The position numbers and the translations under genes were made by a program. 64,000 bases of DNA, taken from assembly GCA_003058525.1 (NCBI GenBank), contig QBVD01000049.1:124001-188000 (forward strand), given 5' to 3'. The notes below the pieces were generated by a model. It was not told the DNA's origin. It did not search any database and saw nothing but the letters and a program-made list of their open reading frames with translations. Position 1 is the stretch's first letter; each line of letters begins with the position of its first letter. Positions 55,388-62,653 of this stretch are shown here, piece after piece. Source of the DNA: a gamma proteobacterium symbiont of Ctena orbiculata (GTDB lineage Bacteria > Pseudomonadota > Gammaproteobacteria > Chromatiales > Chromatiaceae).

Positions 55388-55837
55388 TTACTGTTTGGGA
55401 TGTGGTTTTGGAAACGGCAGTACACGTTTCACCCGCGCTTCACAGCCACTCTCTTTGAAGCGCGCCTCCATAATATCGAGAGCCTTTTTGAAGTCGCCGA
55501 TCAACCGTGTGTGCAGCTCGCGTGCCCGATCGTCATAATAGATCAAATCGATGGGGGCCGGCTCGGTAAGGCTGTCCCTACTCCGGTCACGGCGGAATTT
55601 CCAGGCCAGGCGGATCAGTTTGCCCCCTTCGCCAGCGCGAACGGCGTAGGCCTGATTGTCGACGAAGATCACCTCATCCTCATCGATCACCGCTTGGATC
55701 TGCATCGTCCGCACCGGGATGAAGACATGTTCGTACTGACAACGCGACAGCATCAGCCGACACTGATTATAGATCGGTGACGGAATGGTCAGGCGTTCAC
55801 AGGCAAGCTCCTCAGGACGAAAGAAGATTTCACTCAT
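55388..55837 (-). CDS. Unknown protein, RuBisCO-island associated (149 residues)
   Basis: A soluble 149-residue protein without signal peptide or membrane span. It starts MSEIFFRPEELACERLTIPS. A beta-rich middle (EHVFIPVRTMQIQAVIDEDE, VIFVDNQAYAVRAGEGGK) is followed by a basic helix (LIRLAWKFRRDRSRDSL) and an alpha-helical end (DFKKALDIMEARFKESG). I do not recognise the family. It follows the 100-codon gene by 8 bp on the same strand, so they form an operon placed between the two RuBisCO modules. This position suggests, but does not prove, a role in carbon fixation or its regulation. Confidence 0.75.
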   Translation of the reverse strand: MSEIFFRPEELACERLTIPSPIYNQCRLMLSRCQYEHVFIPVRTMQIQAVIDEDEVIFVDNQAYAVRAGEGGKLIRLAWKFRRDRSRDSLTEPAPIDLIYYDDRARELHTRLIGDFKKALDIMEARFKESGCEARVKRVLPFPKPHPKQ

Positions 55838-55845
55838 GCCACGAC

Positions 55846-56148
55846 TCAGTCATTTTCTCCCAGTTCCGGGTCCCACCCTTTAGCCTTGGCTTCCATAACC
55901 GCCTGCTGATAGATGCGACTGTGTCTCTCCGCCAGCTCCGGCGGGAGATTCGATACCAGATGTCCATATTTATCCCACTCTTTGGTGACTTTGTCATAGA
56001 GGGCGTCTATCCCCTGTACTGCCCACCCTTCGCAGGTCTCTGTCTCGGGAATCAAGCCGAACACCCAGGCATCGCGAATGACATTGCCGGTTGGATTCAT
56101 GGCGCCGGTGGGATCCTTATCTATACCCTGGTATCGCTTTTCTGCCAT
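55846..56148 (-). CDS. Unknown small protein, RuBisCO-island associated (100 residues)
   Basis: A 100-residue soluble protein starting MAEKRYQGIDKDPTGAMNPT. It contains NVIRDAWVFGLIPETETCEG, then WAVQGIDALYDKVTKEWDKY and a charged helical end. No domain is recognised. It is the first gene of a two-gene minus-strand unit and is divergent from cbbM across about 395 bp. The sites upstream of cbbM could therefore serve it as well. Confidence 0.75.
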   Translation of the reverse strand: MAEKRYQGIDKDPTGAMNPTGNVIRDAWVFGLIPETETCEGWAVQGIDALYDKVTKEWDKYGHLVSNLPPELAERHSRIYQQAVMEAKAKGWDPELGEND

Positions 56149-56409
56149 TTTTTATAACGTGCTCTTGTTGCTAGTTGCTGAGAATTATCGCCTATTTCAG
56201 GCTGAATTTGTTCTATTAAATATTATTATACCGGTTCGGTTTCAACGCTATAAACACACATTGACACAAGAAAGCAACCTTACAACCTGGCTTACGATCC
56301 GATTGGATTTAGCTGTTTTTCGCGTCTATGGTCATATCCACGACTGATCGTCGATGCTACAGATTCACAAGCCTATCGCTCAAACCTCAAATCATAAGCA
56401 TTTTATTAT

Positions 56410-56471
56410 TGTTTACATAAGAATATTTTAGGTTTACTTATAAACCCAATAATTGTAAGGTTTGCTTACAA
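56410..56471. promoter_or_regulatory. Cluster of inverted and direct repeats upstream of cbbM
   Basis: GGTTTACTTATAAACC (56431-56446) is a 6-bp inverted repeat with a CTTA loop. TTGTAAG-GTTTG-CTTACAA (56453-56471) is a perfect 7-bp inverted repeat. The decamers GGTTTACTTA and GGTTTGCTTA recur 28 bp apart, and a related GTTTACATAA lies at 56411. Such clustering 70-135 bp before the start codon suggests operator sites, CbbR being the obvious candidate. The rest of 56149-56543 is AT-rich, with no gene. Confidence 0.5.
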
Positions 56472-56543
56472 TTCCACATATGACTTGTGGTTTAAAGAGG
56501 TAAATCCTCTCAAACTGACAGATTCTAAAATTGGAGTAGACCA

Positions 56544-57929
56544 ATGGCTTTAGACCAATCATCCCGTTACTCGGACCTCAGCCTGAAAGAAGAGGATCTC
56601 ATTGCCGGCGGACAGCACATTCTGTGCGCCTATAAAATGAAGCCCGCCTCCGGCTATGGCTTCCTCGAGGTGGCCTCCCACTTCGCCGCCGAGTCCTCCA
56701 CCGGCACCAACGTCGAGGTCTGCACTACCGACGACTTCACCAAGGGTGTGGACGCGCTGGTCTACCACATCGACGAAGCCACCGAGGAGATGCGCATCGC
56801 CTACCCGATCGATCTGTTCGACCGTAACATGATCGACGGCCGTATGATGCTGGTCTCCTTCCTGACCCTGACCATCGGCAACAACCAGGGCATGGGCGAC
56901 TGCGAGTACGCCAAGATGTACGACTTCTTCATGCCGCCCCGCGCCATCCAGCTGTTCGACGGTCCGGCCAAGGATATCTCCGACCTGTGGCGCATGCTGG
57001 GTCGCCCGGTGGTCGATGGCGGCTACATCGCCGGGACCATCATCAAACCGAAACTGGGTCTGCGTCCCGAGCCTTTCGCCGAGGCTGCCTACCAGTTCTG
57101 GCTGGGCGGCGATTTCATCAAGAACGACGAGCCCCAGGGCAACCAGGTCTTCTGCCCCTCGAAGAAGGTCTATCCCCTGGTCTACGACGCCATGAAGCGC
57201 GCCATGGACGAAACCGGCGAAGCCAAGCTCTTCTCCGCCAACATCACTGCCGACGACCACGCCGAGATGATCGCCCGCGGCGAGTTTATCCTCGATGCCT
57301 TTGGCCCAGACGCCGACAAGGTCGCTTTCCTGGTCGACGGCTACGTGGGCGGCCCGGGCATGGTCACCACCGCCCGCCGCTACTTCCCCGGTCAGTACCT
57401 GCACTACCATCGTGCCGGTCACGGCGCAGTCACCTCCCCCAGCTCCAAGCGCGGCTACACCGCCTACGTACTGGCCAAGATGTCCCGTCTGCAGGGCGCC
57501 TCCGGTATCCACGTCGGCACCATGGGTTACGGCAAGATGGAGGGGTCCAAAGACGACCGCAACATCGCCTACATCATCGAGCGTGACGAGTACCAGGGTC
57601 CCGCCTACAACCAGAAATGGTACGGCATGAAACCCACCACCCCGATCATCTCCGGCGGTATGAACGCCCTGCGCCTGCCAGGCTTTTTCGAGAACCTGGG
57701 CCACGGCAACGTGATCAACACCGCCGGCGGCGGCTCCTATGGCCACATCGACAGCCCGGCTGCCGGTGCCACCTCCCTGCGTCAGGCCTATGAGTGCTGG
57801 AAGGCCGGCGCAGATCCCATCGAGTGGGCCAAGGAGCACAAAGAGTTCGCACGTGCTTTCGAATCCTTCCCGCACGATGCGGATGCGATCTTCCCAGGTT
57901 GGCGTGAAAAGCTGGGTGTGCACAAATAA
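56544..57929 (+). CDS. cbbM: RuBisCO form II
   Basis: A 461-residue form II RuBisCO, working without small subunits and suited to high CO2 and low O2. Landmarks: [33 protein letters not shown] (KPKLGL at 168-173), [13 protein letters not shown] with carbamylated Lys193 and ligands Asp195 and Glu196, and [20 protein letters not shown]. The codon choice is extreme: third positions are nearly all C or G. This marks high expression and creates long spurious open frames on the other strand. It is followed by its own terminator and then cbbQ-cbbO. Confidence 0.98.
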   Translation: MALDQSSRYSDLSLKEEDLIAGGQHILCAYKMKPASGYGFLEVASHFAAESSTGTNVEVCTTDDFTKGVDALVYHIDEATEEMRIAYPIDLFDRNMIDGRMMLVSFLTLTIGNNQGMGDCEYAKMYDFFMPPRAIQLFDGPAKDISDLWRMLGRPVVDGGYIAGTIIKPKLGLRPEPFAEAAYQFWLGGDFIKNDEPQGNQVFCPSKKVYPLVYDAMKRAMDETGEAKLFSANITADDHAEMIARGEFILDAFGPDADKVAFLVDGYVGGPGMVTTARRYFPGQYLHYHRAGHGAVTSPSSKRGYTAYVLAKMSRLQGASGIHVGTMGYGKMEGSKDDRNIAYIIERDEYQGPAYNQKWYGMKPTTPIISGGMNALRLPGFFENLGHGNVINTAGGGSYGHIDSPAAGATSLRQAYECWKAGADPIEWAKEHKEFARAFESFPHDADAIFPGWREKLGVHK

Positions 57930-57960
57930 GCACTGCCCGGTGAGTCAACTGGCATTTCTA

Positions 57961-57985
57961 AGCCCCCGCAAGGGGGCTTTTTTTC
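57961..57985 (+). terminator. Intrinsic terminator of cbbM
   Basis: AGCCCCC (57961-57967) pairs with GGGGGCT (57972-57978) around a GCAA loop, then seven T. It lies 32 bp after the cbbM stop. As in the form I module, it separates RuBisCO from its activase genes. Confidence 0.92.
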
Positions 57986-58052
57986 GCCAGCGGTTTGATT
58001 AACCAAAATAAACACAAAGTAGAATAGGTGGGGTTGAGCCGCACCATTTGAT

Positions 58053-58072
58053 CTAGGGCCTGTTAACCCTAG
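58053..58072. repeat. Minimal copy of the CTAGGG...CCCTAG dispersed repeat
   Basis: CTAGGGCCTGTTAACCCTAG: a 20-bp remnant with the ends of the family at 25805 and almost no interior. It lies between the cbbM terminator and cbbQ of the form II module. Confidence 0.65.
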
Positions 58073-58131
58073 TTAATTAAGTAGAATATCGCAGAGATCA
58101 TCTGCCTTACTTCTTTGAATCTGGAGTCACC

Positions 58132-58938
58132 ATGAGTGCCGACACCGAGCAATACCTGGTCAAACAGGAACCCTACTACCAACCTCAGGAAGATGAGATC
58201 GAGCTCTATGAGGCTGCCTACGCCGAAAGACTCCCGGTGATGATCAAGGGACCGACCGGTTGCGGAAAGTCACGCTTCGTAGAACACATGGCCTGGCGGC
58301 TTGGCAAACCCCTGATCACGGTGGCCTGTAACGAGGACATGACCGCATCGGATCTTGTCGGTCGCTACCTGTTGGATTCCGAAGGCACACGCTGGCTGGA
58401 TGGACCACTGACTGTAGCCGCCCGCATCGGCGCCATCTGCTATCTCGATGAGGTGGTGGAGGCCAGACAGGACACCACCGTTGTGATCCACCCCCTGACA
58501 GATCATCGGCGCACCCTGCCTCTCGACAAAAAGGGCGAAGTGTTGGACGCCCATGAGAATTTCCAACTGGTGATCTCCTATAACCCGGGCTACCAGAGTT
58601 TGATGAAGGATCTGAAACAGTCAACCAAACAGCGCTTCTCTGCGCTCGATTTCGATTATGCACCATCAGCCCTGGAGGCCTCGATTATCGCCAAGGAGAC
58701 CGGTATCGACGAAGATGCAGCCGCAAAGCTGGTGAAGATCGGTGAGACAGCACGCAACCTGAAGGGACACGGTCTGGACGAAGGCATCTCGACCCGGTTG
58801 CTGGTCTATGCCGCGAGACTGGTAAAGCGTGGCATCAAACCCCGGGCTGCCTGCCGCATGGCCCTGGTCAGACCGATCACTGACGACAAGGACATTGTCG
58901 CAACCCTCGATCATGCGATTGAGGCTGTTTTTGGATAG
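58132..58938 (+). CDS. cbbQ: RuBisCO activase AAA+ subunit CbbQ (form II module)
   Basis: 268 residues, paralogous to the CbbQ at 51704 over the full length: YLVKQEPYYQPQEDEIELYE, Walker A GPTGCGKS (40-47), [34 protein letters not shown] and [19 protein letters not shown]. Association with cbbM and a second cbbO makes it the form II specific partner (inference from established CbbQO pairing). It starts after a gap of about 200 bp holding the cbbM terminator and a short repeat. Confidence 0.95.
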   Translation: MSADTEQYLVKQEPYYQPQEDEIELYEAAYAERLPVMIKGPTGCGKSRFVEHMAWRLGKPLITVACNEDMTASDLVGRYLLDSEGTRWLDGPLTVAARIGAICYLDEVVEARQDTTVVIHPLTDHRRTLPLDKKGEVLDAHENFQLVISYNPGYQSLMKDLKQSTKQRFSALDFDYAPSALEASIIAKETGIDEDAAAKLVKIGETARNLKGHGLDEGISTRLLVYAARLVKRGIKPRAACRMALVRPITDDKDIVATLDHAIEAVFG

Positions 58939-58950
58939 GGCTTTTTACAA

Positions 58951-59120
58951 GCCGCAAATGAACGCGAATCACCGCAAATTGACGCAAATGGGTATCTGGT
59001 GCGGCAAGCCACATCACACCCATGATCGAAGCGAAGGTTACGGCTTGCTGCATCGAGGCCGTCTTTCCCACGTAGTCAAAATGATATGTACATTTGCAAC
59101 CATTCGCGTTCATTTACGGC
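58951..59120. mobile_element. MITE-like element of the CGCAAATG family between cbbQ and cbbO (form II module)
   Basis: The left end GCCGCAAATGAACGCGAATC (58951) and the right end, which reads TTCGCGTTCATTTACGGC up to 59120, are inverted with few mismatches. Inside lie GGTGCGGCAAGCC (about 59000) and an inverted-like ACGGCTTGCTGCA (about 59040), recalling the REP-like unit of the his operon. It has no coding capacity and fills nearly the entire gap between cbbQ and cbbO. Confidence 0.75.
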
Positions 59121-59148
59121 CATCTTATAAACGGTATATTCAAGCCCA

Positions 59149-61383
59149 ATGACACAAGAGCGAGAGCAACTCAACTGCGGCTTCCGGGAGATCGACCCGG
59201 TCTTCGACGATTGCCTGGCCAACGCCCGCCGCCACATGAGTGACGCGGGGGTTGACGCTTTTCTGGAAGGGGCCTCCCTGACCTGCAAAATCGGCCGTGG
59301 CGTGGAACCGGTCATCGTGTTCCTCGAAGAGATGCCGGAGATCGCAGCCCGGGTGGGTGAGGCGGTTATTTCCAAGATCTCGCAAACCGTATGGAAGATC
59401 TCGCGCAGTCCCAACGGCAAGGCGATACTCCCTTTTCTGCAGATGCTGCCCGAGGCGAGCCGCAGGCTGGGCAGCGCGGAACTGATGGAGCGCTTTATCG
59501 ATCTGCTGCTGGAAATGATGGAGCAGACATCCGGTTCCATTCACGGTTTTCATACCACCATACCCAGTCCTTCCCTGCCGGATCTGTTGAAAAAAACCCC
59601 CTATCTGCTGAGCCAGCTATCCTGCGAGGGATTGCGTAACTGGGTCGACTACGGGATCCGCAACTACCGTACCCACCCACAGCGCCAGATCGACTACTTC
59701 AGCCTGCAGTCCGCCGACAGTCGGGCTATCCTGCAGCGTGAGCGGCACGGAACCCTGTTCGCCGACCACGAACGCAAACTCGATCTCTACCTGAAATCCC
59801 TGTGGCGCACCAAGGACCACTTCGTCCCCTACTCGGAAGGCTTCGACGAACTGCGCAAGCCCATGCCCTACTACGACTCACTGGGGGTACGCATACCCGA
59901 TGTGTATGACGATTTTCACGGTGTCGCCGGTATCGACCGCTACCGTGCGCTGTTGGCACATGTCGCCGGCCACAAACGCTGGACCGGTCATGTGGTCGCG
60001 GACAATTACAGCCCCTTTCAGCGTGTCGCCATCGAGACCTTCGAGGATGCCAGGGTCGATCTGCTCGTCACCCGGGAGTATCCCGGTTTGCGCAATACCC
60101 TCCTGAAACTGCATCCCGTACCCGGCGAGGAAGACTGTGATCCGGAAAAAGAGTCCTGCATCCGCCACCGGTTGGCGATGTTCTCCTACGCTGCCCTGAA
60201 TCCGGATCACGGCTACACCAATCCCGACCTGCTGGAGTTTCTGGACCGCTTCAGCTCAGCGCTGACCGACAGTGTATCGAGCACTCAGGAGATGGCCGGG
60301 CTTGCCATCTCCTATATCGCCCGCACCCGCCGTCAGGCGGATCTCTCCGCCAATGTCTATTTCACGGACACCGAAGTGAGCTACCGTGACGACAACCGCC
60401 ACATGTGGGTCTTCATTGAAGAGGGTGATGAGGAAGAGATGTTCGATGCGGAGCAAAAGCGCAAAACATCGGACGAGGAGGTTGAGGGTCTGCCACCCCG
60501 CCATTACCCGGAGTGGGACTACAAAAGCAAGACCTACAACCCGGACTGGGTCAGTCTGTATGAGAGCCTCCATCCCCAGGGAGATGCCGGTTTTATCGAT
60601 GCCCTGCTGCAAAAGCACCAGACCATGGCGAAACAGCTGAAACGCCTGCTGGATCTGCTCAAACCGCAACAGTACGTGCGTATACGCTACCAGGAGGAGG
60701 GTAGCGAACTCGATCTCGACGTGGCGATCCGGTCGTTAATCGAATACAAGAGCGGCCACAATCCCGATCCGCGGATCAATATGAGTCATCGCAACGATGG
60801 GCGGGATATTGCGGTAATGCTGCTGATCGACCTCTCCGAGTCTGTGGACCAGATCCCCGAGGGCTGCCAGCAATCGATACTGCAGCTCAGCCAGGAGGCG
60901 GTCTCCCTGTTGGGCTGGGCTATCGAACAGCTGGGTGACAGCTTCGCAATCGCCGGTTTCTCATCCAACACCCGGCATGAGGTCCGATACCAGCACATCA
61001 AAGGATATGCCGAACACTGGAACGACGCGGTCAAAGGGCGCCTGGCCGCTATGCAGGCAGGCTGGTCAACCCGCATGGGGGCCGCCATCCGCCATGCCTC
61101 AAACTATCTGGGCGCCAGGCAGGCAGATAAGAAGCTGATGCTGATACTAACCGATGGGGAACCCGCCGATATCGATGTCCACGATGACCGCCTGCTTATC
61201 GAGGACAGCCGCAAGGCCGTATTGGAAGCGGAACAGGAGGGCATCTATACCTATTGCATCAACCTTGATCCCCATGCCGATGACTACGTGAGAGATATTT
61301 TTGGTCACCAATTCACGATCATCGACCGGATCGAGCGGTTGCCGGAGCAGTTACCAAGATTGTTCATGGCCTTGACGAAATAG
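59149..61383 (+). CDS. cbbO: RuBisCO activase adaptor CbbO (form II module)
   Basis: 744 residues, about 50 shorter than the form I CbbO. It has the same layout: an N-terminal helical region (FLEGASLTCKIGRGVEPVIV), a central region, and a C-terminal VWA domain with MIDAS motif VMLLIDLSESVDQIPEG, then FAIAGFSSNTRHEVRYQHI, GWSTRMGAAIRHASNYL and ILTDGEPADIDVHDDRL. The start at 59149 lies 28 bp after the end of a repeat element. No strong Shine-Dalgarno is visible (ATTCAAGCCCA upstream), so translation may be weak. Confidence 0.94.
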   Translation: MTQEREQLNCGFREIDPVFDDCLANARRHMSDAGVDAFLEGASLTCKIGRGVEPVIVFLEEMPEIAARVGEAVISKISQTVWKISRSPNGKAILPFLQMLPEASRRLGSAELMERFIDLLLEMMEQTSGSIHGFHTTIPSPSLPDLLKKTPYLLSQLSCEGLRNWVDYGIRNYRTHPQRQIDYFSLQSADSRAILQRERHGTLFADHERKLDLYLKSLWRTKDHFVPYSEGFDELRKPMPYYDSLGVRIPDVYDDFHGVAGIDRYRALLAHVAGHKRWTGHVVADNYSPFQRVAIETFEDARVDLLVTREYPGLRNTLLKLHPVPGEEDCDPEKESCIRHRLAMFSYAALNPDHGYTNPDLLEFLDRFSSALTDSVSSTQEMAGLAISYIARTRRQADLSANVYFTDTEVSYRDDNRHMWVFIEEGDEEEMFDAEQKRKTSDEEVEGLPPRHYPEWDYKSKTYNPDWVSLYESLHPQGDAGFIDALLQKHQTMAKQLKRLLDLLKPQQYVRIRYQEEGSELDLDVAIRSLIEYKSGHNPDPRINMSHRNDGRDIAVMLLIDLSESVDQIPEGCQQSILQLSQEAVSLLGWAIEQLGDSFAIAGFSSNTRHEVRYQHIKGYAEHWNDAVKGRLAAMQAGWSTRMGAAIRHASNYLGARQADKKLMLILTDGEPADIDVHDDRLLIEDSRKAVLEAEQEGIYTYCINLDPHADDYVRDIFGHQFTIIDRIERLPEQLPRLFMALTK

Positions 61384-61556
61384 CTTAAATGCAGATCACT
61401 CCCCGCTTCGGATATCCCTTGCCAAAAACCATGCATTAACTACACCTTTTATGCTGTCTTTCGCGAATTATCATAATGCGACAGATCATTTATCGCCGAT
61501 TCATCCTATGCATGTATAATTACTTGTTTATTTGATCTGCATTTAAGCATCAACGC

Positions 61557-62621
61557 ATGAAACAGACAGACGATCTTCGCATCAAGGCAATCAAAGAACT
61601 GAGCCCCCCCGCTCAGATTCATCAAGAACTTCCCATCACGGAAAAGGCGGCCGATACTGTGTATTCGACACGGCAGCGGATACATCACATTTTGCATGAC
61701 GAAGATGACCGACTACTGGTTATTATCGGGCCCTGTTCGGTACATGACCCCGAAGCCGCCATGGAATATGCCCAGCGCTTACAGCCGGTGCGCAAACGGC
61801 TGAAGAATGATCTTGAAGTGGTGATGCGCGTCTATTTTGAAAAACCCAGGACTACCGTCGGCTGGAAGGGATTGATCAACGATCCGACCCTTGACGACAG
61901 ATTCGAGATCAATTCGGGTTTGCGCCTGGCCAGAAAACTCCTTCTGGATATCAATAATCTGGGGGTTCCAGCCGGTACGGAATACCTGGACCTGATCAGT
62001 CCGCAATATATCGCCGACCTGATCAGCTGGGGTGCGATTGGCGCCCGCACAACTGAAAGCCAGGCCCACCGTGAACTCGCATCGGGCCTCTCATGTCCGG
62101 TGGGATTCAAGAACGCAACCAACGGCAGTATGCGGGTCGCTCTCGATGCAATTCGTTCATCCTCCCGCCCGCACCATTTCCTGTCTGTCACCAAAGAGGG
62201 CAGGTCCGCTATCTTCTCAACACATGGCAACCAGGATTGCCACGTTATTCTTAGAGGCGGCAGCCGTCCCAACTATGACTCAGAGAGTATCAACATTGCA
62301 GCGGAGGAGATGGAAAGCAATGGTCTGAAACCCAGGGTGATGATCGATTTCAGCCATGCCAACAGCCGCAAGCAACATCCCCGACAACTCCTCGTCGGAC
62401 GCGATGTGGCCAGCCAGATTGCACGGGGAGACAAACGTATCATGGGAGCCATGATCGAAAGTTTCCTGATCGAGGGTAGACAGGACAGAATAGAGGGTGA
62501 GACCCTGGCCTATGGCCAGAGTATTACGGACGCCTGTATCAGTTGGGAAAACAGTGAGCCACTATTGGAAACCTTGGCCGATGCCGTCAGACAACGGCGT
62601 GAATTCGTTGCAGCGGCTTGA
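61557..62621 (+). CDS. 3-deoxy-7-phosphoheptulonate synthase (DAHP synthase, class I)
   Basis: Condenses phosphoenolpyruvate with erythrose-4-phosphate, the first step of aromatic amino-acid synthesis. The 354-residue protein matches the AroF/AroG/AroH type: DDRLLVIIGPCSVHDPEAAM, VVMRVYFEKPRTTVGWKGLI, GARTTESQAHRELASGLSCP, VGFKNATNGSMRVALDAI and IDFSHANSRKQHPRQL. Which feedback isozyme it is (Phe, Tyr or Trp) cannot be decided by eye. Erythrose-4-phosphate is also a Calvin-cycle intermediate, which links it loosely to the neighbouring island. Confidence 0.96.
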   Translation: MKQTDDLRIKAIKELSPPAQIHQELPITEKAADTVYSTRQRIHHILHDEDDRLLVIIGPCSVHDPEAAMEYAQRLQPVRKRLKNDLEVVMRVYFEKPRTTVGWKGLINDPTLDDRFEINSGLRLARKLLLDINNLGVPAGTEYLDLISPQYIADLISWGAIGARTTESQAHRELASGLSCPVGFKNATNGSMRVALDAIRSSSRPHHFLSVTKEGRSAIFSTHGNQDCHVILRGGSRPNYDSESINIAAEEMESNGLKPRVMIDFSHANSRKQHPRQLLVGRDVASQIARGDKRIMGAMIESFLIEGRQDRIEGETLAYGQSITDACISWENSEPLLETLADAVRQRREFVAAA

Positions 62622-62653
62622 TGCCATAAAGAAGAGAAATCGGATGATTCCAG

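Noticed and set aside
56453-56471. TGTAAG...CTTACA before cbbM read as a GacA box
   Set aside because: The spacer is 5 nt instead of 6 and no small RNA-like sequence follows. It is better explained as part of the repeat cluster before cbbM.
56559-57923. 454-codon open frame on the minus strand opposite cbbM
   Set aside because: It is a by-product of the extreme C/G third-position bias of cbbM. The product is rich in Gly, Val and Asp without recognisable motifs, and it has no ribosome-binding site.
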